Positions 47,887-59,939 of a stretch of 64,000 nucleotides of DNA are shown piece by piece (the stretch's first letter is position 1; every line of letters starts with the position of its first letter). A program made the translations under genes and the position numbers. The stretch is from Asterella californica. Its lineage: Eukaryota; Streptophyta; Marchantiopsida; Marchantiales; Aytoniaceae. Under the pieces are notes generated by a model, which saw only the letters and a list, made by a program, of their open reading frames with translations, was not told the origin of the DNA and did no database searches. Where the stretch lies: positions 17,893,501-17,957,500 of the forward strand of contig JAYKYS010000009.1 of assembly GCA_036924285.1 (NCBI GenBank). Reading direction: 5' to 3'.

Positions 47887-48772
47887 TGTAAACCCTCTAC
47901 GATCCTATCGATCAACTACCCCCAATCTCTCGACCTCCACGATAGTCATCGATGAATCTTCAACTTGTCGGGTCTATCTCTCACTCAAGGGTCACCTCTG
48001 ATGACTTTGATAGAATCACACCATGAACTTGAAGGGAAAAATGCTAAGTTTAATCATTCACACATCCATAAACTCATCAACTAAATTTCTTTATTCTAAA
48101 GACGTCTCTCAAGTTCTCACATGCTAAAATATCTCACTCTCTCTATATTGCTCAAGTTGTCATTAGGACGATGTGAAAACAAGGATGATGAGCTCTTCTC
48201 TACTCCTCTATTTATACATTCTAAGTTTTTACTTTGGTATCCTTCGATAACTCAGTTGTAACTATTTTTATTGGATTTTACTAAGATATTACTTAAGATA
48301 AAAGCATTAATCACATGGGCTTCTTATCTTTTCACATGGGCTTATTCCTTCAAAGTCAACAACTTCTAGAAGGATTCTGAAATATTCTCAAGGAATCTTG
48401 AATTTCCACCCCCTCTACACTAAGACCAACTAAAAAGGAGACATGTGGAATCTCTTCTTGTTTTTAATGCCCACAAAGTTCACAACTTTAATCTCACCAC
48501 TAATATCAAGTCAAAAAGGAGATAATGGATACTTTCCACCTCCTTTTTATCTTTTAGACAAGATGGCAAGATAATAGTGCTCACTCTCTAGGAAATATCT
48601 GAATTCTGCCCAAAAGTACAGCTAAGTTTATCCATAACTAACTTTAGCTAGTCATGACTAACTTGATACATCCTTAAAGCACTTGGGCATCAAATAAACA
48701 TTCTCAACAATTAGTTATAACTAAATACCTTACTAATAGATAAGCTTCTTATGTGTAATCTATGTCGTTACA
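47887..48772 (-). repeat. Ty3/gypsy LTR, copy 2 (886 bp)
   Basis: On the minus strand it starts TGTAACGACATAGATTACAC at 48,772 and ends TTTACA at 47,887. It is the 5' LTR of the minus-strand gag-protease half. It is the inverted partner of 38,407-39,293. Outside it the sequence is directly copia (plus strand, from 48,773). The flanking 5-mers of the two LTRs do not form a target duplication. Confidence 0.93.
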
Positions 48773-49575
48773 GATCCATGCATGTATAGACAGATGGTTG
48801 GGAGTCTTATCTACTTGACTATCACCAGACCATACTTGACATGTGCCGTTGGTTCGATCAGTCAGTTTATGCAAACACCACAGAGATCACATTTGGAGGC
48901 TATCAAGCAGCCCTCCATTACGTGAAGTTCTCGGTGTAGTACAGACTTCGCTATTGATATGGTGGACCATTGTTGTTACATGACTATACTGATGCTAATT
49001 GGGTATGGAGTGCCGATAGGAGATCCATGCCAGGTCACGCTTTTGGACTTGGAAGCGCTGCTATAAGCTAGGTTTCTAAGAAGCAACCTACGGTTGCTAT
49101 ATCAGCCATAGAAGCATAATACCAAGGAGCGACGAACGCAACATGCGAATCGATTTGGGTTCCATGTCTGCTATTTGATATTTATGTGGAGTGTACAGAT
49201 CTTGTTGTTGTATGTACGTACAACATTAGCAACATGAAGTTAGATCTTGTTGTTGAATGTACGTACAACTTTAGCAACATGAAGTTAGCTAGTAATCATG
49301 TTTTCTATGCTATGATGAAGCACATTGAGATGCACTATTATTTCATTAGAGAGAAGGTCTTTGCAGCAGAGATTTAGCTCAATTAGGTGAGCACAAGAGA
49401 TCAAGTTGCCGATATTTTTACTAAGGCATTGCTTAGAGATAAGTTTGATGCTTTCAAACCTTGTCTAGGAATACAAGATGTAGAGTCGAGCTTGAAGAGT
49501 AGTGTTGATAAAGTCTCGAGCTCTAGTAGATCAACGACTAATATAAGCCGAAGTGGTTATGGTAGTTACATATAG
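48773..49575 (+). pseudogene. Ty1/copia RNase H end, second copy
   Basis: It starts with DPCMYR and MVGSLIYLTITRPYL-like sequence right at the gypsy LTR edge. It continues through RRSMPGHAFGLGSAAIS-like sequence to FYAMMKHIEMHYYFIREKV and STRDQVADIFTKALLRDKFD. It overlaps in content with 39,294-40,110, so it is a different copia copy. Frame breaks and stops are frequent in the first 400 bases. A 45 bp in-frame tandem duplication is at 49,198-49,287. Confidence 0.88.
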
Positions 49576-49599
49576 TTAGTTAGAGGATTAACTCACCAA

Positions 49600-52500
49600 T
49601 AGGGTTTTCCTTGTACTCATATACATGGAGAGGCAAAACCTCTCTCATCTCATTCATATTTCATTTCCTTATCTACTTGCTCTCTCTTCTTGGAGTGTCT
49701 TCCAAGAAGTATCGATCTTTCTACAATATACATGCATACCAGATAAATATGCAAGTAGACACATAGTCATAAATCTAATAAATGATGATGATGATAAGTT
49801 TGATTGCAGAATATGAACCCAATCGGATGCTGCTTGCGAGAATATAAATATGAAAAGCTCATCAATATACTTTCACTGACTCATAACATGCCATTTAAAT
49901 ATATTTTTTGCAACTACACATATAACAAAATCTTGAAATTCAAGAATTGCTTGTCTCGATAAATACATAGCATTTGGAATCCTATTGCAAGTGCAACAAC
50001 TTGTTATCTCTTGTTATGAAATTTTGTATATGAAAATACTTTTATGTTGAACTTCGTTGAAGGGTTTCATTTATAATTCTTCTCATCTTCTGTTTTACTC
50101 AAGTGATGTAAACCTTAGAAATCAAAGTAATTGCATGGAGTAAAGTCTTTGTTTTATTATGATTATATTATAATTATGAATGTATTGTTGAAATATTGGA
50201 AAATATTATATAAGATTTTCTTGATTTTCTCCCCAATATGCATGCTAGAAACAACATCAGTTGTGTGTCTAGCATGAATGTCATATTTTCAAATACACAA
50301 GAATGTCTTAAGCAGGATAGAAGTTGAAGATTTTTCTTTGATGGCTATTGCATATCAAGTGATACTATGAATAAGCTTATATATAATACTTGGATTTTAT
50401 ATCAATTTTCCGTTGATGTTTTCTAGCACTTAATTCAAGGATTTGAAGGACAAGTGATCGGGTTATATCAAACTTATTTTTTCCAATGGAGTTTAGCAAA
50501 GATGTACTTGGACATCTTTTGCCTTTTGTATGTGTAATATCTTTGACATGTTGCATAGAGAAAAAATAGTAGATAATTTCAAGTATTATATTAAGAAAAT
50601 TTTCATGACAATACATGCTATGAAGAGAGTTCTCATCAATACTGCATTAACAAATGATTTAATTAAGTTTTAAAGTATATATTATAAAGTAATTTGGAAA
50701 ATCTCTGATATTTTATGAACAAGTATGAAAAACATTAGCAAGTCGCTTGACTACCATCTAAGCTTGCATAATCACCTAAGCTCAGTTCATTGAATGTATT
50801 TCATTGTCATTGTTTTTATATATGTTTTATTTTACACCAATCAGGTGTTGTTCATAGATGGCTCTATTGAAAGTTAAATATTAAACAGACTCCTCTAAAT
50901 CATTTTAAAGACGCTTCTCCTCACGAATGATTGTCAGAGACAATTATTTCTTCTAAGCTTGAAGGTTATTTTAACTTGTTATCATATAGAGTGAGACAGG
51001 ACTCGAACCTAAATCGTACTGTCTCCAAACTGAAGCTGTTGTCATTGCGACAAACACCGTATACGTTTATAGTAGATGATGTAACCTTCTTGAGCAATAA
51101 AGATATTCTATTATAGGTTCATACTACCAAGATTAAAATAATAAATTTTTTCTATACTCATAGTTCGGATCTTCTTACTATCTCAGCCGAAGAATCATGA
51201 TAACATATTTTTCTCTACATTTCCAAAGAATGTTAGATAAATGATTAAATATTTTTTATATTAACACTAAACCCTTATCATAGCCAATTACTGTTAAAGA
51301 TTATCTTTTAGTTTTATATGTTTATCTTTTTCTTTCTGTTTGCCGAAAGTGCACTTTACATGCATATTCATTGCCATCACATGAAGTATAATTTGTTGTT
51401 AAAACACAAGTGAGGTTACACCACAGATTCCCGTAAATATGGAAGTGATATCTGTCTTTCTTTATCGAAGATGTGACTTTAGTTTTGATGGAGGAGACAA
51501 ATACGCAGGGGTTTAATTTAGTACCTAACCCTTCCTGCATGAAGGGTTAGGTACTAAATTAACGTGACTCGACATCGGTGTTAGTCCATGTACATCGAGC
51601 GCGTGATAGTAAACTGCATTTATTTACGGATATAGTAAATCATGTTGGTCATGGATAATCAGTGTTAGCGAATGGGGAGCTCTAGGATCTAAGATGCGCA
51701 TTCAGGTAACAATGACATCCTGAAAAACTGTATACCTGTATCATATATCATAAGGTTCAGCAGGAGAAGATATGTTGATGCACTAAACATCTACCAATTT
51801 TGTTTATAAAGGGAAGAGAAATATGTCTTTGACATATTTGATTCTTTTACTAACCAAAATAATTTTATGTTGACATCGGCATGCATAAAATGGTTGACTG
51901 AGACATGATCCGGTTACTCCAAACTACCATATCTGGAGGCTCTTGCCCAGAACATGACAGTCGAGAATGATTGCAGACGGTTCCCGGAGTCTATCCTTTT
52001 ACGTGTTAGCAATAACGCATCATAGAAAAACGACGAACTTCTTTTGATGTAGTGTGCTCATGAGAGATGTTAAAGTTGTAACCATTTCCAAATATTCCTG
52101 ACCCATGAGAGGGAGGTACTAATTCGCCTGGCATATGTGGAAGTTTTCTTCCGCCACTTCCGGATATGCTCGTAAAAAGATGCCATTGATATTTCTTTTG
52201 CTCGTTTCATCTGTAAATTTATGCAGTATGGAAATATACTATTCCAAATAGTGATTATTATTTTCAGAAAATCCTACTACCATTTCATAAAGACGACCTC
52301 AGCGAACCACAGTTCCAAACGAACTAGTCGATTGTAAATTAAAGCTTTTTCCTCTCGGACGGTAAAAAGTAGTTTCCCTTAACATTAACACCTTATTAGG
52401 TAATAAAGTCCCAAGACTGAAATCCCAAAAAGGAAGATTCAATCCATAGTTCCCGATCTTTACATATTGTGTTTTACTCTAATCCAATCTGATTAGTATT

Positions 52501-53600
52501 AACAGAGAATTGTTGAACTGAAAGTTGCAGGCTTCTTGAAAGAAGATCAAACTAAAGTAGAAAAGGGAGGAACAGAATATCCGAATCTACCCTTTTATGC
52601 ACATACGAGTGGTTGAATGGTTGATGCTTGCGAGCTTCAGGTGTTAGTTTTGTTCAAATTTGTATATAATAGTAACAAAATATACTACGATACTTTTGTT
52701 ACAAAAACTAACAAAACACATTACTTTAATATTGTAATGATAATAGTAGCTAAACGCAGTAAATATACAAGACATTCAAAAAAGTGTTATTATAAGAATT
52801 ATAATTTTGTCAACAACTTTAATTTACTAGTCTCTACTCCCATAGAGCTTGAATAAATAACAAAATTACGAGTGTCTTGGAATCTGATGACCATTGGTCA
52901 ACTCTACATCCGTGAGTTTTGCAGCTTTAGAGTGGATTCTATAGATGTTAACTTATCCTTTAGTCAATCAGACTGTCATCACTAGATATTTCATTTTAAT
53001 TTCTATATTCTCATTAGTGATTTTGCAGCAACCATATGTGTTATTTTGTAGTGATCATCTCTAAATCAAGACAAATCCGATATATACTCACATATTGCAT
53101 ATCTTCCCCATACTGTGATTCATCACATTCCCCGGAATATACCGTATCCGCTCAGAATACGTTCACTTTTTCACTTTGATGATTTTCACGTTTCAGGCTT
53201 TCAAGGGCCAACTCCATCACAGCAAAGAAGTTTCCCCGTTATCAAATGGGGAAAAAGTCATGGTTTGAGCAGTTCAAATTTTGAATAATGTGAGCGCATT
53301 TCATACAGGGACGGGGTGACTGGAGAGTTTCGGTTGCGGTCTGATTTGCAAGTACACATTCCCGCTTCCCGGCGAATAAGTTCGGTCAGAGACACTAAGA
53401 CCTGTGTGAGCTTTCCCGGTCGGTATGGCATCGTGCAGTCATTGACATGCCGAAAGCATGGGATCATATGCCATTATCGAATACGTACATACGTACATTA
53501 CTGTTATACATACTACACGGTACATACATCACGAGGCGAGACAAGAGGAAGGATGCCAGTGCATGCATGCGTAGGAAGAAAGAAGGACATGGGGTGGGTC
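49600..53600. other. AT-rich intergenic region, no gene seen
   Basis: Open frames are short and low in information. The only structured feature is the hairpin at 51,513-51,562. The last few hundred bases (from about 53,300) become less AT-rich toward the EB1 promoter. Confidence 0.5.
51513..51562. repeat. Perfect 21 bp inverted repeat hairpin
   Basis: TTAATTTAGTACCTAACC-CTT (51,513-51,533) pairs exactly with 51,542-51,562 across an 8 nt loop CCTGCATG. It looks like a solo terminal-repeat remnant of a foldback transposon related to 25,884-26,018. Confidence 0.75.
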
Positions 53601-53689
53601 CACTAACGGATCCTTACGCAGAGTGTGCGTAAGTATCAGGAACAAACTTAACTAAGTACTTTAACAAGGAACAAACTTTAGGAGATTTA

Positions 53690-54498
53690 TCGTACCGCCT
53701 GTGTCAAACGACAGAATAGGCGCCTTGAGCGAGCAGAGCCCGCTCTTCTATGAAGTTTTGTCCCTCCCTTTTCCATCCCTCCCTCCTTCGAGACGGACAG
53801 AGCAGATCGACAGACAGGAGTCCAGTCCAGTCCCTCCCCTTCCTCCGGCATCCACTCCCCTCCCGCTTTTTCCACTCCTCGCCTCAGTTACTGTCTCAAA
53901 GCTACTGCGTCTTCTGCTGTTGCTGCTGCGACGTCTTCTGCTCTTGGTCGCTGCTTCCAGCGCGCGCGGGGGTCGTGAGGGAGCGCTTGAACTATGGGGC
54001 TCGGGTCGACGTCTCCATCAGCTGCTGTTGAGAATGACACAATAATTCAATAGTCCCAGTGTCTGATCGCGTCTCGCGGTTTGGTTGTTTTTGAGTCTTT
54101 CTTCCTGTTGTGCGGCAGGAAGAGACGGGAAGAGGTCTTGGATCAGGAGAGAGGCGAGAGTTCTTGGCTCGTTGGGGCCTCAGATATGCTTTTAGATTTG
54201 AGTGGGTAGGGGTTTAGGAGTCCCATCTTGGGCATTGGTCTTGTTTCTTTCTTTAGGTTTTAGCTGTCTGGAGGTGCAGTCTTTTTACAGTCAAACGGAC
54301 GAGCTCGCTGAGATTGGATTAGTGGCGGCAAACCGAGGATATTGGCTGGCATTGCGTCTGGATCGCACGAGTTCGAGTGTCTTTCCGTCTTGCAGAGGCG
54401 CAACAACCTGTATGTTTCCCCGGAGTTCCGTCTTGCATTGATCAGAAGAATCCGTGGCAAAACTGGAAAAAGGCTGAAGCTGTGGTGTCGGACTCACG
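53690..54498 (+). promoter_or_regulatory. EB1 promoter and pyrimidine-rich 5' leader (putative)
   Basis: From about 53,750 the plus strand becomes strongly C/T-rich (CCCTCCC, TCCTTCG, CTGCTGTTGCTGCTGC). This is common in plant 5' leaders. Several short upstream ATG frames precede the EB1 start at 54,499, so the leader is either spliced or translated from upstream. An 8 bp inverted repeat CTTACGCA/TGCGTAAG lies at 53,613-53,633. The transcription start cannot be read from sequence. Confidence 0.4.
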
Positions 54499-57400
54499 AT
54501 GGCCGCAACCAACATTGGCATGATGGACGGAGCGTATTTTGTCGGAAGGAATGAGATTTTGGCGTGGATTAACGCAACGCTACAACTCAATCTCAACAAA
54601 GTTGAGGAGGTATTGGTCACCACGCAGTTCTGAACTAGTTATTTTCGTGGGAAAGATAATGCAGCCCTGTTATCCACTTCCCCACTGTACACCTTCTTCG
54701 TGAATTTTCGTAGATGTCGTTGGGGACCACTACTGGGGTCGGCATTGTTGTGGTATCCAACTTTACCCAAGGTTTTGCACCTAAACCAAGAAGGGTCTTT
54801 CAGGCCCCGTATCTTTCGTCCAGGAGCGCATGCTTTATTTAAATTGGAATCACTCCGCAGACACGAGCTCTTCCACCCCGTCCAAGTACAGGTCCTGTCC
54901 CTACACACCTAGCGCATGTTCACTGAAGTGAGGGTTAGTATTCCTGGCTTCTCCTTTTTACCGTCATCATCGTCTGTCGATCAAGGAATCGAATCTACGA
55001 AGCGCATTACCGTTTTCAGTGGACATCGGACTGTAAGCTGTAGCGCTCTCATATCCAAGAAAAAAGTATGGAAGCACAGTGAATCAGGGTTTTCATATAT
55101 CATATATTGATTACATACTTTTGGCCAACACCGCATACCAGCGCTCAGTCAGAGGACTGATCGCATTGGTCCTGTTCACTAATGACGTTCTCGCGTGACA
55201 ACCTAGGAGTGCTGACGTACGCCTGTAATTCACAGATAAAGCGAGAAAGCTCTAGCTCACTTTTTCTCCGTCACTGTACATGATGGTGATCTTGGGATAA
55301 GTAGCCTCGTCGGTGCAGCTGTCTCTTCTTAGAAGTGGAACTTATTACTCTGCAGAAGGTGGTACTCTTGCGCTCTATAGCGACCATTAAACCATTCACA
55401 AATACGGAAACACAGTCGATGGCCCGCGGTAAATTGTTGAAAGCCCCCGATCACCTACCAATAGTTTCGGGCCTTTCATGGCAAGAAGAATTTTGTCTAA
55501 CCCTTCGAAGCCGTCATATATCGGTAGAGCACACTGGAAGGCTGCTATTTTATGCTCCTTCCCTGTTGTCCCAGTTGGCTTGAGTTTTCACATCGTTTGC
55601 CATGCAGGCTGCCTCCGGAGCTGTTCATTGCCAGTTAATGGATGCCATGCATCCAGGTGTCGTTGCGATGCACAAGGTAGGCAGTGTGCTAACCTGTATT
55701 TTGGCTTAGTGGAAACTACTTTGTAGAGAGCATAATGGAAGCTAGTCGTTAGAGTCAGGTAGAGTCGTTTGTGATATTCTGTTACAGGACTAGAAGATAC
55801 ACGAGTGTGTGGAAAATAGTGATGCTCCACGTCTGTTGTTCGCTAACGGTTGTTTTAATACCTCTGTTCCTCTTCAGGTCAATTTCGACGCTAAAACAGA
55901 GTACGACATGATCCAGAATTACAAAGTTTTGCAAGACGTTTTCAACAAGCTAAAGATTAGCAAGGTGCTTCCTCTGGCTCACTTCGGCTGTTCCTGTTTC
56001 TGAAAAACATTTTGTAACTTTTAGTTAGAAAAAGTTCCGAGTGGGTCGTCTGATTCATTCCGTGGATTAATTCGTGCAGCACATTGAGGTGAACAAGTTG
56101 GTGAAGGGACGACCTTTGGACAACCTGGAGTTTATGCAGTGGTTGAAGCGATACTGTGATTCTATCAATGCTGGAAGTACCGGGTAGGTGTCATGTACTG
56201 CTTGAGGCACCTGGGACTAGAACCCCATATTCACCTCTTACCGGACGGAAAACCTCGATTTCTCATACCTTCTCGCATGCCACAGGTCAGCATACAGACA
56301 AATCAGGACTAGGGAGTCTTGTTTGTGTTTGACTAAATATTTTCGGTTTTTCTTTCTCAGGTACAATGCTGTGGAGAGGAGGGAGGCTTGCAAAGGTGGA
56401 AGGGAAGCAAATAAAAAGGCTGTTCTACCTGTTAGTGCCAGTTCTTATCTCCCTGGCAAGTCAACACCTAGCGCGCGTCCCACCACTCCCGCTGCCTCGT
56501 CTCTGCGCAAGACAGACAACTCTTATACAGCCTCCAGTAGTATGAGCGACTCTCTCTATCTCCTAGTTGCCCGCTCAGAATATTGGTAGCAAGTGATTTT
56601 CCTCCTGGACATCGCCTTAGTTTGGAAATTGTTTGGCGCGGAGCACTATCACAACTGGAGTATCGCTCCACTTTAACTGATCTGGTGCCCTTTGTTATCT
56701 TGCAGTCACTCGAGGAGGTGGTAAAACCGCTTCCAGTCTTTCAAATGTGACCAGCGTACCTCCGGCCCAGATTCAAGCACTAAACGAGCAGGTACTCTGT
56801 TACTTAGAATCTTTACCTGATTGCCTTATTACTGACATCGGTTAAGTACAAGCAGGCTATGGTAGGAAGGTAGACAGACGAGTGATCTTTCCAAGAGAAG
56901 CTCAAGTTTGAAAGCTGAGCATGAACTCACGGAATTTAACGTACCTGAAAACCGTTCAATTCTGTGTCCAGATTACGGAGCTCAAGCTCTCAGTGGACAG
57001 TTTGGAGAAGGAAAGGGACTTTTACTTCGCCAAGCTAAGGGACATCGAAATTCTCTGTCAAAACCGTGAACTGGGTCACCTTCCTGTACGTCTAAAATGC
57101 ATAAACCACTTCCTTCCTGTCGCAGCCGATTGACCATTGAATCAGTTCGTCAACCATTTCAAAGGATTTTCAAAAACATCCACAACATAATCATTTACTA
57201 CATTGGGATGCTGCACTGGAGCTGGGTTGGAACTCACGACATGGTTTCTTTTGTAGATAATTCACATTTTCACGGACTGTGTACTGTCTAGCTCACAAGT
57301 GACGGGCTTCCTTTGTAGAAACACTTCCCGTTAATGATAGATTTATTGTCGCGTGCACAGGTGGTCCTGGCTGTTCAAAAGATTCTCTACGCAGCTGATG

Positions 57401-57660
57401 ACGACCCTTCAGTATACAAAGAGGCTCACGACCTGATTAAGCAATCTGCAGCGGTTTACCCCAAGGATATTTCTGAGGACGATTCTTATTATGATTCTTC
57501 CTTCAACAACACATCTAAGCGCGATAAGCGCAAGCCACTCAATATCCCGGTCGAGATGGATGACTCGTCGTCACTTGTGTCTCCGCGGTCACGCAGAACA
57601 TCTTGTGGGGGTACCAATGGAGAATTCCTTCAAGGGCAATCTCCTGTCAAGGTACAGTAA
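54499..57660 (+). CDS. EB1: EB1 microtubule plus-end-tracking protein (8 exons)
   Basis: EB1 binds growing microtubule ends through an N-terminal calponin-homology domain and dimerises through a C-terminal coiled coil that recruits partners. Coding exons: 54,499-54,609; 55,608-55,676; 55,878-55,964; 56,080-56,183; 56,361-56,539; 56,706-56,791; 56,972-57,085; 57,361-57,660. All introns are GT...AG and joined frames are open, giving about 349 residues. Start: ATG at 54,499 gives [20 protein letters not shown], the canonical plant EB1 beginning. The CH domain covers residues ~15-117, with [21 protein letters not shown] Ser/Thr-rich basic linker covers 125-205. The coiled coil and EB motif ([18 protein letters not shown]) cover ~213-266. 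A basic Ser-rich tail includes SKRDKRKPL. There is no EEY/F terminus. The exon 5 donor could be three bases earlier. The end may instead splice (see 57,739). It is the only intact gene here. Confidence 0.95.
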
Positions 57661-57738
57661 CACAGCGGCCCAGGTACTTTGAGTTGGTTTATCAGCGGGC
57701 CTGCTTCGGGAAGCTCACTTGCATTTGTTTGACTCCAG

Positions 57739-57774
57739 GATGCAACGGAATGCTCTCCACTGAGGGAGGTATAG
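57739..57774 (+). other. EB1: Possible alternative last EB1 exon
   Basis: Exon 8 contains AAG/GTACAG at 57,654, a usable donor six bases before its stop codon. An acceptor CTCCAG ends at 57,738, and the next codons read DATECSPLREV then TAG. Splicing would replace the last two residues with eleven others. Both ends are plausible from sequence. Confidence 0.35.
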
Positions 57775-57779
57775 TATTT

Positions 57780-59240
57780 ATCCCAGCTAGCAGTTACAGA
57801 GGTATTTATTTCGGTACTAGTAGATGTATATTCAAGCAGGTCATCTGCATGTTCCTTGGGAATCTGGAAGCAACAACTTGTTTCAGCAGACATGCCCTAA
57901 GGATTGTTTCATGTTAGTGCACACTAGTCTCCTGAGAGATGAATTCAGAATGATGCAGAGTTTCTTCTCCTCCATCCACTTAATTTCTGATATGCATTTC
58001 CAGGTCTTTGCATAAGCGTTTTTGTAGGCTCTTGGTGTTCTGTATCATCACACACTCGGCTCAGGCTATTAGGGTTATAGCGGTAGTGCATGCCCACTGA
58101 AGAGATCCTCCTCGAACTGCAATGTTGTACCTTCTTGTTTCTTTTGAGGGAATCAAGCAGGACAACTAATTGCTGGTACGTTCATTTTTAATATGACAAT
58201 GTCCACTTTACATTCCGGCCCACTGTAGTTTTGGTAGGACTTCACATTGTGGATGGCAGTTTTTTCGCCTGGATAGGTAATATTGAGGTCTTGTTTCCTG
58301 TGCCTAAAGGACTTACGATGTGTAATTTTGGAGCCCTCGAATGGTATAAAAGTCTCGGCTTGGTTTCCATGAAATATCTTGTTCAGGTCAGACTATCTTT
58401 GGTGAACTTTTTTTCACGTCCATGGGCTCAGTCCTTGTATACTAGAAAGCGTGAAGTGAGGCAGCGGTGGCTGGTCTTTGTGCGGTATCTAGTTTCTGTG
58501 CATGATGAATATCCTGCCGCTACGGGCTTGTTTTAAGTTATGAATGAAAATCGTAGTCGTGCTTTTCTTGCGTTGATCGATTTATCGGGGAAACGTTATC
58601 TCAAGTACTGACGACTTCGCGTCTTCGCTTTAGTAGATAGAGCATATTTGTTACTGGCAGTAGTTGAGGAGTTAACGACCTCAGATTTCAGAGTGCCAGA
58701 AATGTTGAGTGTTCTGGAGTGCGTGTTGGAGGGTCATAGCTATCTTTGTGGGTTTGTTTTCTGGTTCTGCCAAGGTTTCCAGGTTTTGGGACTTACTGCG
58801 TAATACTTTTGGGTAGTATACTTGTTCAAGCGTGTGTACTTCTCTGGGTGTTACCACATTTGAGTGAGGCTTTAGGATGAAGGTTGTTTCACACTTGTTT
58901 TTTTGGTAAATCAGCTAGAATCATCCTTCTGCCGTACTATGTCCAAATCCATGACCTTGCAAACCCAGTGCACTACTGTACACTCTAATCTGGCTCGAGT
59001 TCTAGGAGCCCACCCCTTTCTCATGCCCGAGCTTGGCGGCCCTGCAGATTCGGATAAGCATGTGCTTCTTCGTGTACTGAGGACATTGGGCTTCAAGCTC
59101 GGACTCGGACTCGGACTTGAAGCACCGCGCTGTGGGCACTCGCATGTAAGTAAGCTCTGTTGGAATGGTCCCAATAGTATCCAAATAACGGGTCTTTCGG
59201 GTGTCATATACTCGGGGAAATCAGCCTTGTGGTTCTGGAA
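57780..59240 (+). other. EB1 3' flank, no further gene supported
   Basis: The region is of mixed composition and probably includes the EB1 3' untranslated region. Frames at 58,231-58,536 (+) and 58,911-59,243 (-) are open but match no family I recognise. A run of three GGACTC units (about 59,100-59,117) makes the minus frame Ser/Pro-rich. Confidence 0.35.
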
Positions 59241-59271
59241 CAAAATAAAAACACCCCTTATTCGTTCTGAT

Positions 59272-59395
59272 AGCTACTGATAGCGGGGCTTAGCCCCGGT
59301 GTTCTCCCCTTCAGGGTGGTTATTGCTTGGCCCTTCGGGTCCTTCTTTCCCTTGTAAGGCTTGATGGGGTCTTCCCATCCGTTGGCTATTCATTG
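59272..59395 (-). repeat. Conserved short ORF end, copy 2
   Basis: Minus-strand MNSQRMGRPHQALQGKEG, then PEGPSNNHPEG, then NTGAKPRYQ and TAG, the same as copy 1 at 24,195 except for scattered, partly synonymous changes. Directly upstream on the same strand, 59,930-59,490 is a 146-codon open frame (starts MNSNIRRADMLRLYNKAR, contains QPGEMSYPYGLQITGPSCG) that may be the rest of the protein after a frame break. The family is not recognised. Confidence 0.55.
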
Positions 59396-59489
59396 GGTCG
59401 CGTTCTTCCCATTCGTTCTGCACTTTGCCTATTATTGTACTTGGAACTTTGCAGAGGCGAGTTCCCCGATTTTGCGAATTCCTGTTCCC

Positions 59490-59930
59490 CTAGAATGAAT
59501 TACACAGAAATGGACGCAGTTGGTATTGAATCGTCCCGGACAAATTTATATCCTCGGGGATTTGCACCGGGATGAAGTAGTTGATGCATCTCATCAGGTC
59601 TGAAGCAGAGTAATTCTCAACGTGCTGTGACCCGAACCCCTTAAACAAGGTGCGTAACCCGTGCGCAATCCCGCAAGAGGGCCCTGTAATTTGTAGTCCG
59701 TAAGGATAACTCATTTCGCCCGGTTGAGAGTTCGCGCAGGCCCTCTTGATTGAGACCTTGATAAGGTCTAGGGTCCACTTGAAAGGTAAAACTCCAAGGG
59801 ATGGGATGAACGGGCTGTCGAACACAAGGCGTGTATCTGATAGCTGCGCGATCATTCGTACCATATGTCCAGAGGTACGAGCCTTATTATATAGTCTTAA
59901 CATATCCGCTCTCCGAATGTTACTGTTCAA
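59490..59930 (-). pseudogene. Open frame of unknown family, upstream of conserved ORF end
   Basis: The 146-codon frame reads LYNKARTSGHMVRMIAQLSD, TRLVFDSPFIPSLGVLPF, QITGPSCGIAHGLRTLFKGF and SASDLMRCINYFIPVQIPED, which looks like real protein (balanced composition, no low complexity). It ends in a stop about 95 bases before the conserved ORF end, so the two are probably one broken gene. I do not recognise it. It could come from a mobile element or an integrated virus-like sequence. Confidence 0.4.
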
Positions 59931-59939
59931 ATTCGAATT

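Noticed and set aside
51001..51030. GGTTCGAGTCC (minus strand), a tRNA B-box-like sequence
   Set aside because: No matching acceptor stem, D-arm or anticodon arm can be formed upstream, so it is not a tRNA gene.
53258..53467. Minus frame with MPYRPGKLTQVL resembling the kinesin motor motif PFRGSKLTEVL
   Set aside because: Only about a dozen residues match, and no P-loop, switch I/II or other kinesin block is found on either side. Chance similarity is likely.
54202..54460. Plus and minus frames just upstream of EB1
   Set aside because: They lie in the presumed EB1 leader, have no family match and overlap each other on both strands.
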